Part shown: piece after piece, positions 5,791-13,881 of the stretch
Numbering within the stretch: the stretch's first letter is position 1
How the letters are laid out: every line of letters starts with the position of its first letter
From: a virus
Strand: one strand, 5' to 3'
Length of the DNA stretch: 21,729 nucleotides
Virus record (IMG/VR): IMGVR_UViG_3300009702_000092
Coordinates: 1 to 21,729 of that record
Translations under genes and position numbers: made by a program
Notes under the pieces: generated by a model
Database searches by the model: none
What the model was told of the DNA's origin: nothing
The model's input: the letters and a program-made list of their open reading frames with translations, nothing else

Positions 5791-8700
5791 GTGGCGTTCA
5801 GCGACGACACAATCGGGTTCTTCCTCAAACTCGACGACCAGTTGACCCCCGCGCTGTCGTCCGCATCCAAGTCGTATACCAGGTTCGTTGACGCGATCGA
5901 CCGGGCGAACCGGACGGCGCAGCGGTCCGCCGAGAGGGGACTGGGGGCGTTGTCCGACCTCGCCCGATCGTTTGCGGATGTCCCGAAGTCGATGGCGGAC
6001 GAGTACGCCAAGGCGATCGGGCGGCTGAGGCGGCGTATCAAGCCGATCGTGCAGTCGGTTGAGTTCGACTTCTCCGCGGGGCGCAGGGGGGGCGGACGCG
6101 GGATCAGTAAGGAACTCGGGTCCATGCTCCGAAGCGCGACCATCCGGCTCAGCGCTACCGTGCCGCTGCGCAAGAGTCCCCTATTCGAGCCCGGGGGGCT
6201 CCGGGCGGCGTACCGGACCCAGCCCCAGCCGCCCGACTACAGGGGGCGGTTTCAGGGCATACCGAAGTTCGCCAAGGGCGGGGTTGTGGGCGGGAACAAG
6301 GGCGACAAGGCGCTCATGGACAAGGTGCTCGCGTTCCTGACCCCCGGTGAGATCGTGCTTCCGAAGGCTGTCGGGGACCAGTTGAGGGAGATGAACATCG
6401 GGAAGCCGCCGAAGATGGTCAAGAGTCTGGTTGCGGACGTGACGAACCTGGCGAACGCGATGGGGCACGTCCGCGACGCCGCCGAGTTGGGGCTGGACCC
6501 CGACGCCCCCGAGTTGTACGAGAAGGGGCTGGCATCGCTCGAAGCGAAGATGAAGGATCTGATCGGGCGGACCCGCCAGATGAGCACGCAAACCCAGCGG
6601 AAGTTTGCACCGACGCTCCGGGGCCTCACCGATCGACTGGCCGACGTTTCTAAGCAGGCGGAGGAATCGACCGTTAGCGTCAGGGGGTTCGGTGCCGTCA
6701 AGTTTGTCGCTATCTCGGAGGCGATCAAGCGGGTATCGGCCGGGTTTGCGCAGTTCCTCAGCAGTAGTAAGCCGCTCATCTCGACCGTCGGCGGGGGTGA
6801 TGTTGCGTCTATGGCCGAGGGCATGAACGACCTGCGGAAGGTCATGCCCATCAAGGAACTCCGGGCCGCAAAGGGGGAACTTGCCGGGATGGCTAAGGCA
6901 ACGAAGGGCCTTGGGGTCTTGGACGTTCGCAACGCCTTCTCCGCCCTGCGGGGGACGCTCCGGTTTACTACGGAGGATGCGATCGCCTACGCGAAGTCGG
7001 TGGGGCTTATGGTTACGGCTACCGACCTCTCCGCCGCGTCGGTCGGCCTGCTCGTGAAGTCGATGGGGCAGGTTACGAGTACGAGTCGGGAGCAGCGGGA
7101 GGCGGTCCTCGCAACTGTCAACGCGATGGGGGACTACTCCAACGCTACGGACGAGATAGTCTCATCGTCGCTCAGCCAGTTCTTGAGCAGCGCCGGGTCG
7201 GAGATGAAGAACTTGGGGCTTACTGGCGAGCAGCAGGCGGGCGTAATGAAGTCGGTCGCTACCGCCGCCGCGGCCGCGGAGACGGCGTTTGCGGGCGGGG
7301 GGCAGGCGCTGACTACGCTGCTGTCTACCGCTCTCAGTACCGACCCGACGGTTGCGGCCGAGGCGCTGGGCCCGCTCGGGATGAGTGCGGACGGGTTGGC
7401 GAAGATCCTCGCCGGGCCGGGCGGCCCCGTGAAGATCATGGCCATCCTCAAGGATCGCATGGGGGATACGCAGGGTGCGGCCCTTGCGCTGAAGGGTCTG
7501 TTCCACCTTACGGGCGACGAGGCTGGCAAGTTTGCGGGCAGCATGGATGATGCGGTTGCCGCCGCAGCCGACCTGAGCGAGCAGATCGTCCCGACCGGGA
7601 AGGGAACGGATTCGTTGGGGGCGGCCGCGACCAACGCAAAGACGGCGTTCCAGCGCCTGTCCGATTGGGTCGGGGCGGCAATGGCGAACTTCAGGGCCTT
7701 CGGCGTCTCAACGCTCGACGTGTTCGACGCCGTGAACGAACTGAGTCCCGCGCTGGTCCTGCTCGGGGCCGGTGCGATCAAGGGCGTTGTCAAGAAGATT
7801 TACGCGATGGGGATTGCGGAGACCGTATCCGGGCAGGCTACGGGGGCGTGGAGCGCCCGCTTGGTAGTCCATACGGCCATTACAAAGGCTTGGGCTGTTG
7901 CTCAGGGGATAGCCACAGCGGCGACTACCGCGTGGAGTGTAGCCGTTCGCGTGCTGGGGGCGGCATGGAAGACAACCCTCGGCCCCATCGCAATAATCAT
8001 CGGGGTAGTGGGCCTCCTTGTAGCCGGGTTCGTGCTCCTCAATAAGAAGTTCCACATCGTCTCCAAGGCTGTGTCGTTCTTTACGTCCCTGTGGGCCGAC
8101 CTCAACGCGTGGTTCACAAGGGTTACGGGCGGGATGCAACTCATACCGACCCTGCTCGAAGCGGCCAAGAAGGCGCTCTACGTTGTAACGCTCCCCATGC
8201 GGCTCATCATCAAGGGGATCTCCGCCGTGTTCGGGTGGCTGAACAGGATCGGCGTATTCAGCGCCATGCTCAAGGCGTTCGGGGTCTACTGGTCGCTCAT
8301 CGGTAAGGCCGTGTCGTTCATCGTCCGGCCGATCAAGGCGATCTTCGGATTCCTGTCCCCCGTTGTGTCCATGTTCGGGCGGTTCCTTGGGATCACGAAG
8401 GAAACCGACGACGCGCTCACGACGAACTCGCTGGTCCCGTCGTTCGGGATGCTCGCCGACATGCTCGAAAGGGTAGGGGGGTTCCTTCGCAACTTGGTGC
8501 AGCCCGCACTTGAGGCGGTCAAGGTGGTTGTCAAGGCTGTGCAGACTGTGGTGCTGACCGCAATGGACAAGATTGAGGCGATCATCATGCGGGTGTGGGA
8601 GTCTATCAAGGCCCCCATTACGTCTATACTCGGCCTCGCGTCCAAGGGTGCCGGGCTGGTCGCGTCCGGGCTCGGCCGGTTGTTCGGGGGGGCCGAGGCT

Positions 8701-8955
8701 ACCGCCATGCACGGTCGGGTGCTCCCGACGGCGAAGCAGATCGGTAGCGTCATCACGGTGCGGCTCGCCGCCGACACAACGGACCGCCCGGTTCTCAGGG
8801 CTGTCGAGACGTTGCACGAGGACATGGTTGCCATGCTCGCGGTGCTGCGGGCGTCTACCCCCGGCAGCCCGGCCGCCATGCCGCAGCCGATCGGGATACA
8901 GGCGTCGCCCGTGGTCGGGTCTCGCACGTCCTCGATTGCCGATGGGGGGCTGTAG
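5791..8955 (+). CDS. Tail tape measure protein
   Basis: This 1054-residue protein fills the tube lumen during assembly and fixes tail length; it probably leaves with the DNA at infection. It is the longest gene and lies between the assembly-protein region and the baseplate genes, as expected. It is rich in Ala/Lys-containing helices. It has the motif FAKGGVVGG (about residue 160) followed by FLTPGEIVLPKAVG (about residue 180), which is common in tape measure proteins. A strong hydrophobic segment (GPIAIIIGVVGLLVAGFVLL, about residues 732-751) could insert in the host membrane, with more amphipathic helices nearby. GTG 5791 is chosen over an in-frame TTG at 5761, because FSDDTIGFFLKLDDQLTPAL is the typical family N-terminus and the extra ten residues overlap the TGTCACGAT element. 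At about 1.5 angstroms per residue the tail would be near 160 nm. Confidence 0.92.
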   Translation: MAFSDDTIGFFLKLDDQLTPALSSASKSYTRFVDAIDRANRTAQRSAERGLGALSDLARSFADVPKSMADEYAKAIGRLRRRIKPIVQSVEFDFSAGRRGGGRGISKELGSMLRSATIRLSATVPLRKSPLFEPGGLRAAYRTQPQPPDYRGRFQGIPKFAKGGVVGGNKGDKALMDKVLAFLTPGEIVLPKAVGDQLREMNIGKPPKMVKSLVADVTNLANAMGHVRDAAELGLDPDAPELYEKGLASLEAKMKDLIGRTRQMSTQTQRKFAPTLRGLTDRLADVSKQAEESTVSVRGFGAVKFVAISEAIKRVSAGFAQFLSSSKPLISTVGGGDVASMAEGMNDLRKVMPIKELRAAKGELAGMAKATKGLGVLDVRNAFSALRGTLRFTTEDAIAYAKSVGLMVTATDLSAASVGLLVKSMGQVTSTSREQREAVLATVNAMGDYSNATDEIVSSSLSQFLSSAGSEMKNLGLTGEQQAGVMKSVATAAAAAETAFAGGGQALTTLLSTALSTDPTVAAEALGPLGMSADGLAKILAGPGGPVKIMAILKDRMGDTQGAALALKGLFHLTGDEAGKFAGSMDDAVAAAADLSEQIVPTGKGTDSLGAAATNAKTAFQRLSDWVGAAMANFRAFGVSTLDVFDAVNELSPALVLLGAGAIKGVVKKIYAMGIAETVSGQATGAWSARLVVHTAITKAWAVAQGIATAATTAWSVAVRVLGAAWKTTLGPIAIIIGVVGLLVAGFVLLNKKFHIVSKAVSFFTSLWADLNAWFTRVTGGMQLIPTLLEAAKKALYVVTLPMRLIIKGISAVFGWLNRIGVFSAMLKAFGVYWSLIGKAVSFIVRPIKAIFGFLSPVVSMFGRFLGITKETDDALTTNSLVPSFGMLADMLERVGGFLRNLVQPALEAVKVVVKAVQTVVLTAMDKIEAIIMRVWESIKAPITSILGLASKGAGLVASGLGRLFGGAEATAMHGRVLPTAKQIGSVITVRLAADTTDRPVLRAVETLHEDMVAMLAVLRASTPGSPAAMPQPIGIQASPVVGSRTSSIADGGL

Positions 8956-9641
8956 TGCCGTCCGGCGTGCATACACGGCTGGCTCACCCGCTGGATGGAG
9001 TCCTGACCGTCCGGGTTGACTCGTCGTGGCCGCACACGCGCGCGTGGGAGTCCTCGAACGCCGGGAACCCCGAGGGCAACCCGATCAAGCAGTCGTTTAC
9101 GTTCCTCGACCAGTTCGACTCCGGGTTCGAGGAGCAGGCCGGTACGTCGTATGCGGTAGTGGATATCGTGGGCAGGACCGAGGCGTACCGGACGTGGACG
9201 GGGAACGCCAACCGGACCATTCCCATCGTATTCAAGATGTTCGTTCAGGGCCTCGATACGTCCCCGTCCGACGTGGCCGGGAGGATCAAGGCCGAGGTGG
9301 TTGGACCCGCGAGGTGGCTGGACGCGACGCGGTACCCCGTGCTTGTTGTCGGGAACCGGCTGGTATCCCCGCCGCCGCTCCTGTTGCAGGTCGGTAGCCT
9401 CTACTTCGGGAGGGTGCAGGCGGAGGAGGTTTCGATCCGGTGGGTGCCCCCGTTCGAGCCCGACACGCTGCTCCCCCACGGCGCGGACGTGTCTGTGACG
9501 TTTGTTGAGATCAATCGGTCCCCCGGGCAGTACAATCGGGTAGACCCGTCGAGGTCGATTCCGGGCGGGTCGCCGACGGCGCTGGCGCGGGCTGGCTCCC
9601 CAATCGGGGTCGGCGGGCTGGCACAACTGGGGGCGACGTAG
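8955..9641 (+). CDS. Putative baseplate tube-initiator protein
   Basis: This 228-residue protein starts at GTG 8955, overlapping the tape measure TAG by one base (TAGTG). It contains a beta strand, helix and strand pattern: RTIPIVFKMFVQGLD, VGPARWLDATRYPVLVVG, PPPLLLQVGSLYFGRVQAEEVSIRWVPPFEPDTLLPHGADVSVTFVEI. The W-L...Y-P...P-P-x-hydrophobic-x-hydrophobic-x-x-G...V-x-I-x-W...LP-x-x-A-x-V-x-V motif series is seen in proteins between the tape measure and LysM genes of contractile phages, where tube-initiator or tail-tube-fold proteins (T4 gp48/gp54-like) sit. The last 40 residues are a flexible Ser/Pro/Gly tail. The baseplate assignment is reasonable; the exact role is inferred. Confidence 0.6.
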   Translation: MPSGVHTRLAHPLDGVLTVRVDSSWPHTRAWESSNAGNPEGNPIKQSFTFLDQFDSGFEEQAGTSYAVVDIVGRTEAYRTWTGNANRTIPIVFKMFVQGLDTSPSDVAGRIKAEVVGPARWLDATRYPVLVVGNRLVSPPPLLLQVGSLYFGRVQAEEVSIRWVPPFEPDTLLPHGADVSVTFVEINRSPGQYNRVDPSRSIPGGSPTALARAGSPIGVGGLAQLGAT

Positions 9642-9643
9642 CC

Positions 9644-9985
9644 GTGGCCGAAACCGTGGTCATCCCGAGGGGGAGCAGGTACAAGGACACGGCCGTATTC
9701 CGGTCTACCGTCGGGCTGGAGTACGGGACGTACACGGTCCCGAGGGAGTTCCGGCGGGCCGACGGGTTCTCGACCTACCGGGTTACGCAGGGCGACGTGG
9801 GGATGCTGGACCGGGTAGCGGTGGCGTTCTACGGGCAGGGGATGGAGCCGATGTGGTGGGTGATCGCGCTAGCCAATGCGATGATCGACCCCGAGTTGGA
9901 AATGCGCGCTGGGCAGGTACTTGTGATCCCCCCGGTGGAGGTCGCTAGCGCGTACATCTCTCGCGGTGCCGAGCCGGACGGTTGA
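9644..9985 (+). CDS. LysM/gp53-like baseplate protein
   Basis: This 113-residue protein begins at GTG 9644, two bases after the previous stop. Its core matches the LysM-like motif of small baseplate proteins: YRVTQGD (residues 45-51), LDRVAVAFYGQGMEPMWWVIALANAMIDP (about 55-83) and GQVLVIPP (90-97). Proteins of this type (T4 gp53-like, or the LysM part of Bacillus XkdP) clamp the hub and inner baseplate together. LysM in this context is structural and need not bind peptidoglycan. It lies between the putative tube initiator and the hub, the usual place. The N-terminal 40 residues precede the LysM core and are unassigned. Confidence 0.8.
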   Translation: MAETVVIPRGSRYKDTAVFRSTVGLEYGTYTVPREFRRADGFSTYRVTQGDVGMLDRVAVAFYGQGMEPMWWVIALANAMIDPELEMRAGQVLVIPPVEVASAYISRGAEPDG

Positions 9986-9988
9986 CCG

Positions 9989-11338
9989 ATGGATTCGAGG
10001 AGGCCGATATTCGCGGAGTTGTCGCTTGTCCCGGAGGGTGCTAATCCGGTCGTATTCGACACCCGCGGCGTGCTCAAGTCCATTACTGTAGAGGTGCTGA
10101 GTTCATCGGCTGTCAAGGGGAACGTATCCCTGTTCGATCCCGCCTTTACCCGGATAGAGTCGATCCTTGTTGCCACGAGCGGCTCGCGGAAGATCCGGCT
10201 GAGGTTCGGTTGGGAGGAGGACGCGCCCCCGGCTGGCAATGTCCCCACGTTCTACGGGACGATTACCGAGTACCAGCCCGGGTTTGCGGTCGAGGGCCTG
10301 TCCCTGTCGCTCGACTTCATCGGTACCGCCATGCTGCTCCAGGCGCTCGACAAGAAGCCCGAGAAGCGGGCGTGGCCCGAGGGCACCGTAGTTAGCCAGA
10401 TCGTGAGGGATCTGGCTACCTCGTTCGGGTGGGCTACCGAAGACGTATTTGACGGGCGGACGACCCCGACGGTTGAGACGACCGACGGGGTGACGGATAC
10501 GGCGCTCGGGATCAACGACGAGAGCGCGTTCAAGTTCATACAGGACACGCTGATAAAGCGGGCCGTAAACTCTCGCGGCGAGGGGTACTACGCGCACCTC
10601 GACGACACGCGGACCCCGGCGGTAATCCATTTCCACAGCGAGAACTTCCTTACGTCGGCCGGTCCCGTCGGGCAGTCTGCCGCCCATAGGTTCGTGTTCG
10701 CCCGTGGGCAGCCGTCCCGCGTCCAATCCTTTGAGGTGGCGGAGACGGGGATCTTTCAGGCGTTGCTCGGCGCGAAGGGCGGCGAGTACGAGTCGAACGA
10801 TTCTGTCGATGGAACGCGGGTCAGGGGCGAGGGAGCAAAGCCGGGGGATGAGGCGAAGAAGGGCTTGGCGAAGGACCACCGGCTGCTCCCCGATGAGGTG
10901 TCCCTCCCGGCCCCGTTGGCAACGGGGACCGTGAAGTCCCGGCGGCCGATCATCGCCCGGGACGACGCGGAGATGGTCCGGCAGGCGCAGGCGATCATCT
11001 CCCGGACGATTGAGCACGCGGTCAAGGCGACCCTGAAGGTGATCGGGACGCACGATGTCCGCGTGTTTGACTTGGTTGAGGTGGTGTACCAGACCCCGAG
11101 CGTGTCCGAGTCTGTGCAGGCCCACTACCTGTCGGGTGTCTACACCTGCCACGGGGTCAGCCACGACTTCGGCAGCGGCGGGTGGACGACGACCCTCAAA
11201 ATGCTCCGGCGTGGCGGGCTGGCAACCGGCGGGCCCGGACGCGATGCGAGGGTAGACGGTAAGCGGGTAGCCGTTTCACTCCCCGCGTCCGACGGCGGGG
11301 CGGGGGGGAGCGTCGGTGTCTTGAAGGGAGTGGGGTAG
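9989..11338 (+). CDS. Baseplate hub protein (gp27/gpD-like)
   Basis: This 449-residue protein forms the central hub between tube and spike. The family layout is visible: an N-terminal beta domain (VLKSITVEVLSSSAVKGNVSLFD, KIRLRFGW, TFYGTITEYQPGF), the segment GTVVSQIVRDLATSFGW, then NDESAFKFIQDTLIKRA and YYAHLD, and late strands TLKVIGTHDVRVFDLVEV and SGVYTCHGVSHDF with GGWTTTLKMLR. That last part is the typical C-terminal end of gpD/VgrG-N/gp27 proteins. A charged glycine-rich linker (about residues 265-300) and a glycine-rich tail follow the domains. The start is ATG 9989, three bases after the previous stop. Neighbours on both sides are baseplate parts, supporting the call. Confidence 0.85.
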   Translation: MDSRRPIFAELSLVPEGANPVVFDTRGVLKSITVEVLSSSAVKGNVSLFDPAFTRIESILVATSGSRKIRLRFGWEEDAPPAGNVPTFYGTITEYQPGFAVEGLSLSLDFIGTAMLLQALDKKPEKRAWPEGTVVSQIVRDLATSFGWATEDVFDGRTTPTVETTDGVTDTALGINDESAFKFIQDTLIKRAVNSRGEGYYAHLDDTRTPAVIHFHSENFLTSAGPVGQSAAHRFVFARGQPSRVQSFEVAETGIFQALLGAKGGEYESNDSVDGTRVRGEGAKPGDEAKKGLAKDHRLLPDEVSLPAPLATGTVKSRRPIIARDDAEMVRQAQAIISRTIEHAVKATLKVIGTHDVRVFDLVEVVYQTPSVSESVQAHYLSGVYTCHGVSHDFGSGGWTTTLKMLRRGGLATGGPGRDARVDGKRVAVSLPASDGGAGGSVGVLKGVG

Positions 11339-11340
11339 CG

Positions 11341-12216
11341 ATGGGTACCAGTACGTTCGCCGGATGCTACCGGGGCGTGGTCGAGGCCGTGGACGATCCC
11401 GACCGGCGCGGCCGGTACAGGGTGAGGGTGACGTACGTTCACCCGCTGGAAATAGAGACCGAGCACCTGCCGTGGGCCGAGGTATCCGGGTTCGGTGGGC
11501 GGGGGTTCGGCGACGTGCCGACGAACTACGACGTGGGGGATCTGGTATGGATTATGTTCGAGGGCGGGAGGAGGGAGTACCCCGTTGTTCTGGGCGGGTG
11601 GATCTCGCGGCGGGACGGGATCCACGACCTCTCGCCGGATCAGGTGCAGGACTACGGGAGGAACCGCCAGCGGTGGGTCCGTGCCGACCGCGCCGGGAAC
11701 CGGATCGAGTTCGTGGACGTGCCCGGCGATGAGAAGGTCAAGGTACGCTCCGGGTACGCGATCATCGAACTGCGAAAGACGGACGATTGCGTTGATATCC
11801 TTACGACGGGGTGCATAACGGCGGACGCCCCCCGCGTGCGGATTGTCTCGACACAGACGTACTTAGTCGGCGACGACGTGATCGTACAGGCCCGCGGTGA
11901 GGATGGGGGCGGTGCTGCGGACGGGCTGGTCGGCCTGTACGCCAGCGGGGAGGTCCGCGTCTACGGCGCGAATACAACGCTGATCGGCCAGTACGTCGAT
12001 GACTTGGGAGAGGCGAGGCAGAGCGGCGAGAGCCGTTTGCAGGCGAGGGCTATCAGGGTGGGCGTGCAGTCCCCGTCGGACGGGAGTAAGGCGACCCTCA
12101 CGGTGGACGTGGAGGGGTCGAGTCGGGTCCGGCTCGCATCGGCGTCGTCCGTCCTGATCCAGTGCGGCGGGACCGTGCGGATCGAAGCGAAGAGGGTCGA
12201 GATCGTCGAGAGTTGA
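11341..12216 (+). CDS. Baseplate spike protein (gp5/gpV-like, OB fold)
   Basis: This 291-residue protein is the membrane-piercing spike. Residues about 5-90 form an OB-fold: YRGVVEAVDDPDRRGRYRVRVTYVHP, then LPWAEVSGFGG, YDVGDLVWIMFEGG and YPVVLGGWIS. The rest (from about residue 105) is short repeated beta strands (NRIEFVDVPGDEKVKVRSGYAIIELRK and later VRLASASSVLIQCGGTVRIEAKRVEIVE), as in a triple-stranded beta-helix needle. Unlike T4 gp5 it has no lysozyme domain between these parts; I see none of the lysozyme motifs, and no PAAR-type tip gene elsewhere in the window. It starts at ATG 11341 with AAGGGAG at 11324-11330. The coupling with the hub gene (two-base gap) fits direct partners. Confidence 0.85.
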   Translation: MGTSTFAGCYRGVVEAVDDPDRRGRYRVRVTYVHPLEIETEHLPWAEVSGFGGRGFGDVPTNYDVGDLVWIMFEGGRREYPVVLGGWISRRDGIHDLSPDQVQDYGRNRQRWVRADRAGNRIEFVDVPGDEKVKVRSGYAIIELRKTDDCVDILTTGCITADAPRVRIVSTQTYLVGDDVIVQARGEDGGGAADGLVGLYASGEVRVYGANTTLIGQYVDDLGEARQSGESRLQARAIRVGVQSPSDGSKATLTVDVEGSSRVRLASASSVLIQCGGTVRIEAKRVEIVES

Positions 12217-12220
12217 TCGC

Positions 12221-13045
12221 ATGGCGACCGTGTTCCTCAACCCCAATCCCCTTTCGGTCGAGGCTCGCGTCTCCGTCGTGTTCGATTACAAGGTTGACTT
12301 CGGGGCCGTTACGGCTCTGGGGTTGCTTCAGGGGTTGGTCGGGGACATCGACGATGCCGCCTCTATTGTTGGACCGGCGGGGGCGATCGCGGCGGGGGAC
12401 CAGTGCCGGATGGGGTTCGCCAGTGACCGGGCGATCGCCCTGAAGATCCGGGCTGATGAGATGAACGTGGGGCTCGGCCGGTTGCTATCACAGGGGCAGG
12501 CGGGGGCGAACGCTACCGCCGACGTGGACGCATCGTGCGCAACGATCCCCACCGTGGGCGGGTCCGGGCTGTTCTCCCTTGGGGATCTCGGCGGGTTCCT
12601 TGGGGGGACGGCCGCGCTGGGGCTGACGTGCCTCTCACAGTCCCAGTGGGAGGGGCTGGACCCGAAGGTACGGCTCGATGCGCTGTCCCGCCGGGGGAGC
12701 AGGCGGGTCGGGTGCATCATGGCGGACTTCCGCAAAGACCTTCGCGGGCGCGCGAGTTGGCCCGTGATTCGGACGGGGCTGCTCTACTTGGAGGATCTCA
12801 AACTGCTGGGATTCGAGAATGAGTCCGGCCTGTTCGCGTGTGTGTTACAGGCCGTCCTCGGATCGTTTCCCGGGCTGGGGTCGGGCTCCCCGATCAACGT
12901 ATTCGGCGGCACGACGAGCGACATGGACCTTACCAGCCTGCTCCCCGTGGCGCTGGACCCGGCCGTTCAGTCGTTCATGGAATCAATCGTGAAGTGTGAG
13001 GTGAAGTTGAGGGGCTGGCGGAAGGCGGCTGTGGTGAGATCGTGA
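12221..13045 (+). CDS. Unrecognised baseplate-region protein
   Basis: I do not recognise this 274-residue protein. It starts at ATG 12221, four bases after the spike stop, and its stop TGA (13043-13045) is part of the degenerate palindrome at 13039-13060. The N-terminus (VFLNPNPLSVEARVSVVFDYKVDFGAVTALGLLQGLVGDIDDAASIVG) is followed by a glycine-rich hydrophobic stretch (LFSLGDLGGFLGGTAALGLTCL), then a basic region (DALSRRGSRRVGCIMADFRKDLRGRASW) and a helical C-terminus. Six cysteines are spread along the protein (in CRMGF, SCATI, LTCLS, GCIMA, FACVL, KCEV), an unusual number for this tail set. Its place between spike and gp25-like genes suggests a hub or inner-baseplate accessory; membrane interaction or disulfide/metal use is possible but unproven. 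Confidence 0.75.
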   Translation: MATVFLNPNPLSVEARVSVVFDYKVDFGAVTALGLLQGLVGDIDDAASIVGPAGAIAAGDQCRMGFASDRAIALKIRADEMNVGLGRLLSQGQAGANATADVDASCATIPTVGGSGLFSLGDLGGFLGGTAALGLTCLSQSQWEGLDPKVRLDALSRRGSRRVGCIMADFRKDLRGRASWPVIRTGLLYLEDLKLLGFENESGLFACVLQAVLGSFPGLGSGSPINVFGGTTSDMDLTSLLPVALDPAVQSFMESIVKCEVKLRGWRKAAVVRS

Positions 13046-13060
13046 CGGGTTGTCAAGGAT
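13039..13060. repeat. Degenerate copy of the junction palindrome
   Basis: ATCGTGAC (13039-13046) matches eight bases of the left arm seen at 1387. The right side TGTCAAGGAT (13051-13060) is an imperfect version of TGTCACGAT with a changed base and an extra G. It overlaps the stop of the upstream gene and provides AAGGA as the ribosome site for the next one. Confidence 0.5.
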
Positions 13061-13067
13061 CCGGTGT

Positions 13068-13388
13068 ATGGTAGGAACCCCGTGGGAAGTATCGGTTGTG
13101 CTCGACGAGGTGTGGCTGGATTGCGGGGACCATACCCGCCACGTTGTCTTCGACCGTGGGGAGTCCCTAGCCGCCGTAGACGGGCGGGACGTGATCGTGG
13201 AGGGTATCCCGGTCTCGGGCGACGGGACGATCCTGACGGCTGTAGACCCCCTTGTAGACCGGACACAGGTCACGTCCCTCCGGGGGCGTCGGGTGCTGTA
13301 CGTCGGGTCGGTAGTGCGCGACGGGGGCGGGTGCGTGGGTACGATTACCCGGACGGTGCCCGTGCCCCTCCCGGTGGCGTGGGCATAG
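13068..13388 (+). CDS. Small unrecognised beta-rich baseplate-region protein
   Basis: This encodes a 106-residue protein starting at ATG 13068, with AAGGA (13055-13059) about eight bases upstream. An in-frame TTG at 13050 would add six residues, but it lies inside the palindrome-like element and has no ribosome site. The sequence is nearly all predicted strand (WEVSVVLDEVWLDCGDHTRHVVFD, RDVIVEGIPVSGDGTILTAVD, RRVLYVGSVVRDGGGCVGTITRTVPVP), with two cysteines. I do not recognise the family. It lies between the cysteine-containing unknown gene and the gp25-like gene, so a small baseplate connector is the most economical guess. Confidence 0.7.
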   Translation: MVGTPWEVSVVLDEVWLDCGDHTRHVVFDRGESLAAVDGRDVIVEGIPVSGDGTILTAVDPLVDRTQVTSLRGRRVLYVGSVVRDGGGCVGTITRTVPVPLPVAWA

Positions 13389-13400
13389 GATGGGGCTGGC

Positions 13401-13847
13401 ATGATCGGAGTCCCCACGACCGCCGACCTCCGCTCGATCACGCGGCCCCGTGTGGGGCTGGCGCTCCCGGCGAGCCGTATCCCCGGCGGGTACGTTCGGT
13501 CCAAGCAGCCGCTCGATACCGCGTGGGGCGACCTCATGCAGGCGGTCCTGACGCCGATCGGTGCGAGGCCGATGGCCCGCGCGTTCGGCTCCCCCCTGCG
13601 CGACTACCTGTTCGACCCGAACGACTCGCGGAACCAGCCCCTGATCGAGCAGGCGATCAGGGCGGCGGCGGCAACTTGGACCCCCCACGTTGTTATCTTC
13701 AGTGTAGAGGTACGGGTTGTCCCCGAGGGGCGGGTGCAGGTGGCGATCCGGTTCGGGCTGCTGGGCGATTCGGAGCCGGCGGAGCGTATGATAGAGGTCA
13801 ACCGGAAGGGTGAGATTTCGGTGGCGCAGGATGCGACGGCCCGGTAG
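13401..13847 (+). CDS. Baseplate wedge protein (gp25/gpW-like)
   Basis: This 148-residue protein is part of the wedge core that links the baseplate to the first sheath ring and starts sheath assembly. The signature region is clear: DLMQAVLTPIGARPMARAFGSPLRDYLFDP (about residues 44-73), then PLIEQAIRAAAATWTPHVVIFSVEVRV. In gp25/TssE relatives the position after the helix usually carries an EPR motif (W-x-PR-V); here it reads T94-P95-H96, so only the proline is kept. The N-terminus has an extra 30 residues before the core. The start is ATG 13401, with AGGATGGGG just upstream. It is followed by the junction palindrome and the J-like gene, the classical W-J order. Confidence 0.92.
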   Translation: MIGVPTTADLRSITRPRVGLALPASRIPGGYVRSKQPLDTAWGDLMQAVLTPIGARPMARAFGSPLRDYLFDPNDSRNQPLIEQAIRAAAATWTPHVVIFSVEVRVVPEGRVQVAIRFGLLGDSEPAERMIEVNRKGEISVAQDATAR

Positions 13848-13849
13848 CG

Positions 13850-13866
13850 CGTGACAGTTTGTCACG
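13850..13866. repeat. 7-bp inverted repeat in the gp25-J junction
   Basis: CGTGACA (13850-13856), spacer GTT, TGTCACG (13860-13866), with the exact half-site TGTCACGAT running to 13868. The geometry (3-base centre) is the same as at 1387-1407. It lies three bases after the gp25-like stop and ends 13 bases before the chosen J start. Confidence 0.75.
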
Positions 13867-13881
13867 ATGGACGGCGGACGA

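Noticed and set aside
7708-9626. Long - strand open frames opposite tape measure and tube-initiator genes
   Set aside because: They overlap well-supported + strand genes, show Arg/Pro/Gly/His-rich shadow composition, and have no recognisable motifs.
13867-13881. ATG 13867 as the J start
   Set aside because: It overlaps the palindrome arm and has no ribosome site; ATG 13882 is a better fit, though not certain.
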